DNA of 64,000 bases from positions 1 through 64,000 of the forward strand of contig WHVA01000095.1 of NCBI GenBank assembly GCA_015179125.1, in the 5' to 3' direction. The stretch comes from Gautieria morchelliformis (lineage: Eukaryota; Basidiomycota; Agaricomycetes; Gomphales; Gomphaceae). Below the pieces are notes generated by a model. That model had not been told where the DNA came from, made no database searches, and worked only from the letters and a program-made list of their open reading frames with translations. Positions 22,076-33,415 of this stretch are shown in pieces. The position numbers and the translations under genes were made by a program. Positions within the stretch are counted from its first letter, which is position 1. Each line of letters starts with the position of its first letter.

Positions 22076-22341
22076 AACTGACTACAGCTTGCTCTAAGCC
22101 TCCACCTCAGAGCTTGAAAGTGGAGAAATCGAGAGGACTTCGAGGCGAATGTACATTTAGACCACGCATCATACTATGGTGTCGTTCGAGTCCGGTTGAG
22201 TGTATTTGATCAATGTCATTGATGGCAAGCCCATATGCTTTATTCAATCGTAACGAACTGTCAAAAAGCGAAAGTAAGCAATGTCATCCATTCACCATTA
22301 GGTTCTGCCTTAACATGCGATCACTTTTAGCTTGGACCATG

Positions 22342-24136
22342 CTATAATTTTAGAAAGGTAGCCTTTACCTTTACAAAAACAAGTTGTCCCTCGTCAATCA
22401 TTACTGCCGACACTCTTTGTGGCAGCTCCTTCGAAGCCACAACATGGTATGGCAGCGTCGTGATGACATCACTCTCAAATACGGCGCCTTTGGGGATAAC
22501 ACTTGGAGCCGTACATGTCTCTTGCGGAAACTTCCGCGCATACCGTGCGACACGTTCAGGCATGAAATCGTAGAGACGAACGACCTGGGGGGCGGGGTTA
22601 GCCGGCTCAGCAGTTCCAAGCAAGTCTGCAGGAGTGACGACTGCGAAGCGGCCTCCGGCTACACATGGTTCTGCCTTGAAATGGTCATTATTCATGGGTA
22701 TCCACCTCGTACATTGTGGACCCCATGCTTCCCATTCGATATTAGTTTCAGGTGGCCTCTTTTCCAGGGCTTCAAGCATCAACTGGGGCTGCATCACCAC
22801 GGTGAAATGCCCCAGATACCTCAAGTGATTCATGGATATCGTTTTAAAAGAGATTCCCAACACGTTGGATATGGGAGACAGTGAGAATGGGGCTCTATCC
22901 CAAGCGGATGCAGGGACTAATGATCCTGAGGGTCCACCATCAAAATGGATGTCGAAATAACTTTGCCATGGCTTCAGGATAGGAAACCCAAAGCTGCCGA
23001 CAAAAAAGCTTTTCGATGCCTCAAAACGCCAGACTTCTAGAAAATTAGCTGGGGTATTCACTTGCACCCACAATCCTGTCGGCTATTGATCAATGGTGGC
23101 AATTATAATTGAACCGGTGTCGATAAAGGCAAAATCGGCAAAGCCGCTTGCTTTACCCTGTATTTGCTATTTAAGTAGTAGTTAGCTACTGGTAAGGCGG
23201 TCAGCCATACAACGCTCACGCATTCTTTCTCACCCGTGCACCAATTCCATACCACAATAGAGTCCGGGCTGTCGGAATAGGTGTCGGATCCGCTTCGAAA
23301 CTGGTTGACCAAGATACCTATGTAAGATCCGTGTAAACGAACTTTGAATTTGCATGGGACAGGGTGTGCGTCCAGTTCCAAGTCTATAACAGGAGTCGTG
23401 GCCATTTCATGAGGTCGTCCATCTGTAAGACTATGAAAGTGTATGCGATCTTGAAGAGTTGGTGGGGCACTCTTCATGGTGAGTATAAGTAACTCTGTGC
23501 ATAATACTAATTACCTATGGCTGTCGGTTTCCTCAACCAAGACTAGCAAGTTGACGAGCGGATCCATGGTGAAATCCCGAAATATGAGACCATCCAGGTC
23601 GTCGTTGTCCAGAGACCATTGATATTTTGGTTCTTCAGTGGTTTTGCCTTGAAATGCTGACTGTAGCTTGATACATGCAATGTCGGTCGCAGAAATATAA
23701 CCAAGGATTGGATAGACTGGCAAGTCACTGTGGCCGAAGGCCCAGATGCCATTACGAAATGCATAGCAGAAGCGACCGCCGGCCGTTTCCCAGCGAATCA
23801 CTTGCTCTGCTCTCCATTCACCACTGCGCCAGGCCTCCTGCTGTTCCATGAGCATGCGAATGGACGTGGCAGCACTCAGGGTGCTCCCTGGACAAGCAGT
23901 GAACCAATTTGCTGTGAGCTCAATCTTGTATTGAATGGCGGTTGAGTTCTGGATGATCAAATTGAAGCGCATAGACACCTGTTGCGAGCGAGGTCGGCGC
24001 TGCCACAAGCAACTGATATCATGCTTAGACTCACCAGGCGGCAGCGCAAGATATCGCCCATAGCTAACCGAAGAATAATTTTGCAAATAACTTCATTGGG
24101 GAGCTTGCCAAAGTACATATCAGTATCGTCGTCCAT
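22342..24136 (-). CDS. F-box protein (one in-frame TAG)
   Basis: Exons on the minus strand: 24,136-24,035, 23,978-23,515, 23,469-23,190 and 23,157-22,342. Introns are GT-AG and all phases agree (56, 45 and 32 nt). The N-terminus is a clear F-box: FGKLPNEVICKIILRL ... DILRCRLVS, residues about 9-37. It is followed by the usual basidiomycete continuation (FNLIIQNSTAIQYKIEL). Such proteins usually act as substrate adaptors of SCF ubiquitin ligases. An upstream ATG at 24,199 is possible. A TAG codon (23,085-23,083) interrupts exon 4. Either it is a nonsense mutation, or a weak 39-nt intron (donor GTTCAA) removes it in frame. Confidence 0.75.
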
Positions 24137-24199
24137 TGTAAATGTTGGATGCAGGAGGAACTCACTAAGATATCGCAAGCAATGGTGGTTAGAGTCCAC

Positions 24200-25282
24200 A
24201 CATTGATTAGCGGTACTTATATAGGGACAGCGGCAGGACCCCGAAACTCCCTAGATAGCCACAATTCTCATTGGTCGAATCGCAGTACTTAAGTAGACAG
24301 GCGAGGATTCAGCAAATTAGGGCGAACTTTGAAGTGAGCAATCAAGGAGCTGAGGTGAATCTCTGACGTGACAGGGCCACGCGGCGAGTCCAATTGGCCA
24401 AGTGCGGCAAACTCGGCGACGATCAACGGGCGGATTAAGGTGTGTTATGATGGCGGTATAGAAACCAACGTATAGTAATATCATTTGCCACAGCGCACGA
24501 ATATCGCCCCAAGACCAAATGGTCATTCACCAGAAAACCTACTGTAATCTTCCACACTGCATAACCGCACCAGGTCTTGGCACTGTAAGTAGGAGGTAAA
24601 AGCCGATGAGGAAAGAATGCACTCCTCTTCGAATCAACATTTCCCAACGCAAATTCGTGGCACGTGCCCTGTCAAGGAGGTGGATAATCAACGAGTACAG
24701 TAAACGTAGCCGCATTTATTATCAAGCTCATGATTAAAAGATCACAACCTTCTGAAACACCATGAAGTGCCAAGAAAATGACATCCGTGCTAGAATACGT
24801 CGTCCAATGTCCCATATGCCTTGACAGTATGCGCGGGTCATGTAGGTTGTGCGGAGGTGCAAAGGGGGATGGTTGAGAATAATATTGCTGGTGCTAATCG
24901 CAGGGTGCAGCAGAATAGCCTGTGCATATATGTGTCCTATATTTGGTTGAAATGATTATCTATCAGGTCGCTACGGAGCAGGCTGTTTGATTTGTGGGCC
25001 CACCACCGGCGCGTATTTGACCTTTGGAAGAAGTCCACAGTATCCTCAGGCCAGTAGTCAATCTCCTTGCAGACAAGCGGTAAATGCGCAACCTGCTTTA
25101 CGTGCCAAAAATGTGTCAGTTATAATGTCAGTTGAAATGTCAGTTGATAAACACGGGTCATAGTGATTCGATGGGAGTTTGCTATATAGGCCCATTAGAT
25201 TCATGAAGCTCTGCATTACGGCACATTTACAAGAAGGATATGTTACAGTATTGAATTAGGCAACGTCCTCTTCACGCTCAGC
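24200..25282. other. Intergenic, no gene recognised
   Basis: Only short frames (under 75 codons) without recognisable similarity. It lies between the start of the F-box gene and the 3' end of the MYND gene. It contains a small ATGTCAGTT repeat near 25,118-25,145. Confidence 0.5.
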
Positions 25283-26233
25283 TCACCAACCAAGCAATAT
25301 TCGTTTGAATGTGGCTTGCCAGTCATCATCATCTTCTAGCTCCAAACCAGCACAAGATCCTTCTGAATAGAACCCTACCGGAACAATCTGCATTAATGGA
25401 CCGGTTAAGATGAATACAAGAGGGATCCTTGCTCCGGTTCGAGCATCGGTAGCGGCTTGAGCCCGTCTTAGGACTTCGTCACAAGTTTCCCCCTGCTCCG
25501 GACTCTTCTCTCGAACAAGGGAAAGAAACTCGGTGATATTTACGACGCTCATTCTTTCGAGTTTGAAGCTTCCGGGTGGAACAGGACATGAGGTGCGCTC
25601 GAGGTCGAGCTTCAGGCAAAGGGTGGAGGCGTTTGAGGGGTTGCTGCGAACTTGAAGCGCATGAGCGGCAGCCCAGGTGAGGAGAGGCCGTTGAGTCTGT
25701 GCATAATCTCAGATCTCGTGTATACTAAAGTACATTAAAAAAACAACGTACGCGAGTCCATTGCTTGAGATCAGAGAATAATCTGGGAATGTCTAATTGG
25801 GCCTCACCACCATGTGCCTTGGCTGCCTCAGTGTCTGCTCTTGCACGAGCTTTCTCCTTGGAATTATTCTTGCATAGTATTTTGTGAGATTTCCAGTCGT
25901 TCTTCTGACATTGCGCGCTCTGAGGAGACAAAATTGAGTTTCATGTTCAGGATAACGCACGAGACCTACACAATAATGGGCTTGTCGACATCCCGAACAC
26001 GTTCGCATATCCGCCCCCATTCGATGGCAGGATGGCGACTGACATGTATCCCCTATGACGTATAGGGCCGACATCATGGTTCGAGACAACACACAGGTGT
26101 GGTCGAGTTCCCGGTACTTGGCTCGCATCCAAGCCCCACTTAAATTCTCCCCGAGGGAAACTCGCCATCCGTCGGTGCTGGCCCGTCTGGCCCAACCGCC
26201 GCGCCACTCTCTCCAGACGACCTCCGCATCCAC
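25283..26233 (-). CDS. MYND-type zinc finger protein
   Basis: Three exons on the minus strand: up to 25,970, 25,919-25,752 and 25,696-25,283. GT-AG introns of 50 and 55 nt are both phase 0. The MYND finger is split by intron 1 and reads C..PSC......CSGC....YC then C.KNDWKSHKILC; its pattern is complete. The remainder is a 140-residue C-terminal region (LTGPLMQIVPVGFYSEG) of unknown role. MYND domains bind proline-rich partners, so a protein-interaction role is likely. The first ATG is uncertain: 26,233 is the longest option, and 26,077 or 26,074 sits just before the finger. Confidence 0.75.
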
Positions 26234-26480
26234 ATATACGAGCGGCTCTGTGCACCATACGGTATGGTGTCGCGCCTGACCATCCGGAGGTTTGGAAATT
26301 CCCTCCCCATCTGCCCTCTTCCCCCAACGGCCGGGTTGCTCTCAGAGGCGTGGGGTGGCCGGTTTTTGGACCGCGGGATCCTGCGGATTACCAAGCTGCT
26401 TGTTCGGGCTCCACATCCCTCCATGGCACAAGCGGAGATAGATCTTAGCTTTCCTGTAGTTCACGCCACCTTATGTCCCT

Positions 26481-26680
26481 GAAATTGCGGATGCCCAACA
26501 TGAGGTACTGGATGCCTATCCGTAGACCTAGAAATTGTGGACACCCAGCATGAGGTATTGGATGCCTATCCGTAGACCTAGAAATTGCGGATGCCCAGCA
26601 TGAGGTACTGGATGCCTATCCGTAGACCTAGAAATTGCGGACGCCCAGCATGAGGTACTAGATGCCTATCCTAAACCTAA
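26481..26680. repeat. 50-bp tandem repeat, four units
   Basis: Four units start at 26,481, 26,531, 26,581 and 26,631, over 90% alike; each begins GAAATTG.GGA and contains CATGAGGTACT and GATGCCTATCC. The period is not a multiple of three, so it is unlikely to be coding. It lies between the divergent MYND (-) and terpene synthase (+) genes. Confidence 0.9.
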
Positions 26681-26713
26681 AAGCGCCTACAGCTGCTCGG
26701 TGAGCAACCCTTC

Positions 26714-26720
26714 TATATAA
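26714..26720 (+). promoter_or_regulatory. TATA box of terpene synthase gene
   Basis: TATATAA, 56 bp before the chosen ATG (26,776), followed by pyrimidine-rich CTCCTTCCTTTCC, a common fungal transcription-start context. Confidence 0.5.
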
Positions 26721-26775
26721 GTCTTCTATAAGCAAACTACGCGTGATAAATAACTAACTCCTTCCTTTCCACTGC

Positions 26776-28311
26776 ATGTCATCTGTCAAAGTTGGTAAAG
26801 CTGCACCCTTTCCGCCATTACCTGGCCAGCAGTATCCGCCTGCGCGCAACCATCCGCGCTGGAAAGGTTACTCCCTCCTAACATCATGAGGCCTTGGCTT
26901 GTGCTGAAAATCTTACTTACCGTCTGCATGATAAATGGATAATGAAATACTGGCCTTTCAGCAGCGAAAAAAAGCGCGCTCGCTTTCCATTTCTGAATTT
27001 GGCCGGTTTCAGCACTTGGTGTAAGCCTCTGTCCCACATTAGTTCCCTTGTTGGTTGGGTTCTCATCGAATGTTTTCCAACGCAGGTGCTCCAGCTGCTG
27101 ACTTTGACAGGATGGTCTGGGGCACGCGTTTCATTGGAGTATACTTCCTAGCTGGCGACTACCTCGACAATGGCAAGATGCAGAACCGCATTCCAGGATT
27201 TAAAAAGGCTGTCCGGGCACCGGTGTAAGGATTATTGCTTTTGGCCGTTAAGGTACGCTAATATCCCCGAGTAGGCACTGCATCCAGAAGACCGGGCGGA
27301 ACTTTGCCACGACATCGCGTTCCGTACCATCAAGGCTACGTGCCATCCTCGCACACTCAATCAGATCACACGGTGTGCGCACGAGTGGTGGGACTCTCAT
27401 ATACACGATCCGTTCCTTAATTTGGACCAGTACCTCGCGATACGTCGTATTAATGTTGGCATGGTACGTGGCTACGTCACATACTGCGCTGCATGTCCGA
27501 GTCCGATGCTACACCAGTACTTTTCCCATTGTTCGCACCTTGGTTTTTGAAGATATTCTGCGTTCTTACTGCCACATTTTAGCTTACTTGAAATACACGC
27601 TCGACATCAACCTCACGGATGAGCAAGTCAATCACCCCCTCATGCGAGAAGCTGAAGGGATTATTGCCGGTATATCTGCTTCGTCCCATCTTCACACGCT
27701 CATTAATATTATTCCTTCGTTACTAGACCAAGTCTGTCTTACCAACGACTTTTTCTCCTACGTCAAGGAAATAATGACTAACTCAGACGAGAAGAATATT
27801 CTCCGTCTATTGCAGGACTCCGAAGGCTTAACTTACGAGGAAGCGAAATTAGTCGTGGAGAAGAAAATTCGCCAGAAGGAAGACGCTTTCATCCCTGCGG
27901 GGATGGCGGTGCTTAATGACCCAGAGCTCGGGAAGGATCCAGAAGTGCGCCGCTGGATCGCTTGTTTGCCATACTGCATAGGAGGCAACAATGCATGGTC
28001 ACAAGAGGTAAGCTGTAAAAAATGTGATCCACGAATAGCGGCGCTGACCGGACCCTCGTCGGAAGAGTGCAAGGTATAATGTGGGCAATGTCCCAGGCGG
28101 AGTGCCATTCCCGTCGCTCAGCTATGCGTTTGAAGAAACCCCTCCTGATGAGTACGTCGATGAGACCGAGGAAAGTATCCTTCGGGAGCGGATTTTTGGA
28201 GTGACAGAACCGCCACCAGTGGATTTCTCCTTAGACACCGATCCTATCGAGGGAGGGAATGTACGCACTGCTACACTCTCAAAAATTATACCGAGGTCAC
28301 TTTCTCTCATC
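26776..28311 (+). CDS. Class I sesquiterpene-synthase-type terpene cyclase
   Basis: Exons 26,776-26,866, 26,891-27,020, 27,086-27,222, 27,275-27,463, 27,518-27,542 (25 nt), 27,583-27,669, 27,727-28,007 and 28,066 onward. From exon 2 on, all introns are GT-AG and all phases agree. The exon 1/2 gap (24 nt) is too short for an intron and shifts frame. Motifs: WPFSSEKKR; YFLAGDYLDNGKM where DDxxD is expected, with the first Asp replaced by Gly; and an intact NSE triad, LTNDFFSYVKE. The family ionises farnesyl diphosphate with Mg2+. A residual TATA box and divergent MYND gene lie upstream. The frame continues without stop into HMG-CoA-synthase-like sequence. Confidence 0.8.
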
Positions 28312-29635
28312 ATGCGTGCTCGACCGCTCTCGGAGGATGTTGGTGTTTTAGCCATGGAAGTTTATCCCCCGTCGTGTGCGTGGAACGTCTGATTTGATCC
28401 GCTGAATACCCATCTTTGATGCAGTGTGTGTGTGCCGAGCGGAACTAGAATCATTTGAGCCGAGCCAGGCCATCACCGAGTTGTGTCAAGAATACGTTGG
28501 CTATGTGGATGATCTCGAGGACATAAACTCCATCGCTCTGACAAGTATGTACCGCCCGTCCTAGCATAGTGTCAAGTCCCACGCTTGCTTCTTACTTCAG
28601 CCGTATCGGCTCTTCTCCAAAAATACGATATCGATCCCCGCAGCATTGGCTTCCTTGAGACTGTCACCGAAAGCAGTCTTGAAAATTCCAAGTCTATCCA
28701 GAGAGTCCTCATGGATCTCTTCAGGATGTCTGGGAACACAGACGTCGAGGGCGGCGGGACTAACAAAGGATGCCATGGCTCTGCCTCAGCACTGTTCAAC
28801 TCCATCAATTGGATTGAGAGCAGCTCCTGGGACAAGCGCAATGCGATCGTATTTTCGGGAGACATTGCCGTATATGTTAAGGGCTCCGCAAGCCATGTTG
28901 GCGGCGTGGGAGGCGTGGCCATGCTCATCGGTCCCAACGCGCCTCTCGTCCTGGAACGTGAGTAGGTGCCGGACCGTTCACTTGCCACAGCTCATGCCTC
29001 CCCCTCCTCCCCTCCCCCTCTTCCTCCCGGCAGCCGCGCACGGGAACTTCGTAGATAACCTGGATGATTTTTACGCTCATGGGCACAGCCCTCCGGCCGA
29101 CGGACAGGTAGCCGCTGTACCGACGTATTTGCTGGCGCTCGAGGAATCGTACAGATCGTACAGAGGTATGCGGGCTATGGATATCGCTGAGCTTTCTGAA
29201 CGAAATCACCGTCGAAACATTCCGAATAACGGCACTACAAAGACGTAGAGCGCACCTTCCTGGACGTCTCCGCGGCCGACTTCGCGCAGCGCGTCACACC
29301 GTCTCTTGCGCTCGGCCGCCGCTGCGGCTACATAGGCACGATGTCTTGTCTTTTTAAGTAAGAAGTAGTAGTAGTATTTCGAATTTAATTTTATATTAAG
29401 ATATACCCACCGCCTTGTACGGCGCGCTCGCATCCCTCCTGGACTCCGTGCCGTCGTACGAGCTGTTCGAGAAGCGTATCGCGCTTTTCGCATACGATGC
29501 AAGATACGCTGGTTCATTCTTCGCGGTGCGTGTCAAGGGCGACAAGAAACGAATGCGCGACAGGATGGACCTTGGGGGCACGGCTGCTTTCCATGAGTTC
29601 CACGTCGTTCAAGGAGTATACGACCTGTTTGAATG
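28312..29635 (+). pseudogene. HMG-CoA-synthase-like domain, internally deleted, fused to terpene synthase frame
   Basis: The ATG at 28,312 (MRARPLSEDVGVLAMEVY) matches the HMGS N-terminus but sits inside the exon open since 28,066. Further exons: 28,425-28,544, 28,601-28,957 and 29,034-29,165, then from about 29,243 or 29,249. Phases agree to 29,165. Motifs: KYDIDPRSIG, catalytic-Glu region (TVTESSLENSKSI), catalytic-Cys region (GGTNKGCHGSASALFN), NSINWIESSSWDKRNAIV, GDIAVY. The block with the catalytic His (FHxPFCKL) is missing between SYRSYR and DVERTF. The C-terminal part (LYGALASLLDSVPS ... SFFAVRVKGD, 29,418-29,560) is present but needs an unclear splice near 29,350. Confidence 0.75.
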
Positions 29636-29699
29636 TGAGCGCTCCCTTTGTGTCTGGCACATCTGACACCGGCAGGGGTTCAGCTGCAGGCGAAGAACC

Positions 29700-30102
29700 G
29701 CACACTGGGGCCATATTGTAAGGGAGCTACGCTCCCTGTACAGTGATTTCAGATACAGTCTATTTTTACATTGTCTCGTCATTCTATTCTTAGGCTCATA
29801 GTGATTAAGATCCGGACACTGCCCCCCTTTGTTTCCATTCGTGCATGCCTTATTGATACGTCCACTGATTGTGTCTTTGTCCACCTATGTCCACCATCTA
29901 CATGTTGTGATAAACATGATATGATATTCATTTTACTAACACAAAAGACTAAAAACAAACAGCTACAGTCAAAGCATTCTTATATCTACTCCTTATGTCA
30001 TCTACGCAACAAGAACAACCAGTGGTTCATAGAACTTGCTCAACAGGCCCAGTTCCTACTCCAGCACCACTTCTGAGGTGAACAGCTTCTGCCTCATTTC
30101 CT
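29700..30102 (+). other. Possible LTR or leader of gypsy A
   Basis: The stretch beginning TGTAAGGGAGCTACGCTCCC at about 29,716 has an LTR-like TGT start and a small hairpin. It is followed by AT-rich sequence and GTGGTTCATAGAACTTG (about 30,020), which could be a primer-binding region because gag begins shortly after. No second copy is available to confirm it. Confidence 0.3.
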
Positions 30103-31565
30103 TTGCAAGACCCTGCTGGAGATATCATCCCTTTCTCTCACTTGGTCGCTATGTCTGCATCTTGGCCTACATCACACCATCCGGTCCCCAAACACGCGTC
30201 ACCACCCCATTTTGATGTTCAACGCCAACTAACCCCTGGCGAACAGCACTTCTCCCCTCAGCATCCGCTTTTGGCAAGTACTCCCATACCCAGTCACAGG
30301 CCCAGTGCCAATCCTTTACACCACCTAATGGGCCCTAATTTACCTGGTGATCATCCACAGAACCCCAGCAGTTTTCAACCACCTTACCCTTCTAGGCTCC
30401 CTCGGATTGTCAGTGCCTCAGGACCCCAATTACAATTGGCCTTCGCACGGCCCCACTTGCCACTGGCTTCACAAAGTTATACTCCAAATCCATTTCTTGA
30501 TGTACACTATGCCCAATGTCCTCTATATATGCGTCCTACACCACCTCTCAATACTGGGCACACCACCCCTGTAACAGCAGGATTTTGGGCTCACATGCCT
30601 GCTTTGCACAAATCTTCACCTCATTCACATCACTCACATGCCTCTTCGCACTATTCACAGGCTCTTTGAACTATTCGGTACACAGCGACCACACTCTAGC
30701 TGATTCCCAACAAGGTCTTGCTCTCCAGGCACCTTTAGTGGATCAGGGACATCATGCTGACCCTGCACTCAGACAACACCTTGGCTATGCTTTCGGTGGC
30801 ATGCCCTACTATGATCTGAATGCTGCACCATTCGGGGGCACCCCACATCTCTTCACGGGACAACCTCACCCCTTTGTGGGACAACCTCCCCCGCAACAAC
30901 CTCCAGCACAGGTTCCTGCCCTACCTGGCAGGCCTGTGCCTCCTCTATTCGTGAGACAACCTCACCCCTTCGTGGGACAACCTCCCCCGCAACAACCTCC
31001 ACCACAGATTCCTTCCCTACACAGCGGGCCTGCGCCTCCTCTATTCATCGGACAACCTCACCCCTTCATGGGACAACCTCCCCCGCAACAACCTCTGGCA
31101 CAGATTCCTGCCCCACCTGGCAAGCCTGTGCCTCTTCCATTCGCGGGACAACCTCCCCTGCAACAACCTTTAGCACAGCTTCCTGCCCTACCTGGTGGGC
31201 CTGCACCTCCTCCTCCACCACCTTTTGGGCCACCCTTGCCCCATCCTGGAGTACCTCTGATTGGGCCTCCTGGACCTCCCAGGCCCCCCGGACCTCCTGG
31301 CCTACCTCCACCTCCTGGTGAAGGGCCTTGGCCTCAACCAGGATTCCCCTGGAACCCTTATTATCCTTTTCCAGTTGCCTATCCTCAGGCTGCCCCTGAT
31401 GGTGATTCTGATGCTGCGAAACCTGACAAATTCACATGAAAGGAACCTTGCCTTCTCCAAACATTCATCACTAGTTGTGTTATGGTTTTCAACAACAAGC
31501 CCCGAAAGTTCCAGCAGGAGCGACAGCGAGTCTCCTATGCAGCATCCTATCTTAGCAACATTGCC
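30103..31565 (+). pseudogene. Gypsy A gag, N-terminal proline-rich part
   Basis: Two overlapping frames (30,103-30,669 and 30,516-31,439) are joined by a frameshift near 30,660. The second has a repeated block of about 40 residues built on GQPHPFVGQPPPQQPP, then poly-Pro/Gly, ending DAAKPDKFT. A third frame continues with KPRKFQQERQRVSYAASYLS, a typical Gypsy gag stretch, and is cut at 31,565 by element B. Confidence 0.75.
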
Positions 31566-32241
31566 TGTCAGGGGACACCCCGTTTTCCATTTCCAGTTCC
31601 GACACCACACCCAGTTCTGACTCCATTTCCGACTCCGCTTCCGGTTCCAATTGCATCTCCGCCTCCGCTTTCGGAAATGATTCCGCTTCTGGGAGAACTT
31701 CCACCAGTTCTGTTCGCCTTGCCAGTTCCACTCCAATTTCCGACTTCCACTCTCGGAACAGTGTCGGAAATCAAGCGATTTGCGTAATAGGTGGCATCAA
31801 GGGTCGATCAAGGGTCAGGGTGGTCAGGGAGATGCAGGGTTGATGGCGGGTGCCAAGTGTTGTCCCTGGCTGCGCAGCGTAGTATAATACGGGCTCGCTG
31901 ACATTGGAGGTCCTTAGACTTTTCTCTTTGGATTTCCCCTTATCAGGTGAGAATCCCCTCTCTTGTATACTCTGTTCATTTATACATACTTTGGATTTCC
32001 CCTTGTCAGTTGTGTGGTAGTGTGATCTCCACAACCAGCCAGGGTTGCCCTTTAGGAGAAAAGTCTCTCCCCTAGAGGACCGGCGGTCGTACTGCACGTT
32101 GCATTCGCCATAGGTGCGTTCGGAATCGGAGACAGCGACTCGGAGATCGCAACCTCTTCCGCACACACAGCGTATGACAGCCCCTGTTCTTACGTCGAGC
32201 TCCCAACCCCGGAAATCCCGTCCCATATTTCTCCTTCCAAC

Positions 32242-33415
32242 ATGGATCCGGACGATCGTCTTCGGAATATGGAGGAGGAATTGACGCAGAACCGGATGAA
32301 GACCGACGCAATTGAAACAGCCTTACAAGCGATTTTGGCTAATTTAGATATTCCACAAAGTGGTGGAAATGAAATGCTGGATGATCTGGATTTCGGAAAA
32401 GTGGAAGTAGCGGAAGAGAGGGTCTCCGCGAAGTTAGCAAAGGTCAAACCCGCAACTCCGGCGGACTTTGACGGAGATCGGGAGAAGGGACGCGCATTCT
32501 TCAACACATGCAGCATCTACTTCGCAATTGTCGGAGACCTCTTTCCGAACGACCAGGCTCGGATTCACTGGGCATTGTCCTTTTTCAAGTTGGACCGCGC
32601 AGCCCGTTTTGCAAACAAGGTGATCCGACATGAAGCAAAGGGAAAGGGGAACTACTTCCGGGACTGGGATGCCTTCGAGAAAACATTTTCCGACCAGTTC
32701 TGCCCAAAAAAACGAGCAGCTCACAGCCCTTACGAAGCTCGAGGGGACCAGCTGGTACCAGGCCAAGGATCCAGTCAATGACTACATCGATCGCTTCCAG
32801 GAGCTCATCAACCTTGCGGAGTATGACGACGACAAGACGATCGTCATCAAATTCCGATGAGGACTTGATCCGACACTCCAGAACCAAGTCACGCTGCTTG
32901 GGGATGGAGCTCCAGATTTTGATGACCCAGAAGGGTGGTACCAAGCTGCGCAGAGGGTGTCCCAGAACAGGGAAGCAAATGAGGCCTTCGTGGAGACAAG
33001 CCGGAACATGACACACAGTTCCACTCATCCTACTCCACCTGTGCCAAAACCCAGAAGCACATTCATTCCCACACGGAAACTATTTCCGACGCTTGCTCCG
33101 CCTGCTCCTATTAGGAACCATAGCCCTCCTCCCTCGAAGAGTGGCCCTGCCCCAATGGATGTTGACCGCATGCACGGAAAAGGCCGCAGAACTATCACCT
33201 GCTTCTGATGTCGACAACCAGGCCACTATGCTCGCGAGTGCCCCCAAGCCTTTGATATCTGGCTTATGACCACAGAGGAGAAACTCGAGCTCCTTCGAGA
33301 GTTCCTTGCACTCGTGGACATAAGCGGAGTGCCCACTGCGGAAGAAGTTTCCAAAAATATGGAACATGGTCCACCGGAAGCGGAGGATGCGTCGGATTTT
33401 GTGATGTGCAGCGGG
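32242..33415 (+). pseudogene. Chromovirus B gag
   Basis: Same start as C gag (MDPDDRLRNMEEEL). It is broken by an extra A in the A-run at about 32,706-32,712, by TGA at 32,858-32,860 (CGA in C), and by TGA near 33,207 inside the zinc knuckle. C has open codons at all three places. Confidence 0.85.

Noticed and set aside
26150-26482. Plus-strand open frame (IHIYERLCAPYGMVSRL...) opposite the MYND gene start
   Set aside because: No good start codon, no recognised family, and it overlaps the likely 5' part of the MYND gene on the other strand. Kept only as a possibility.
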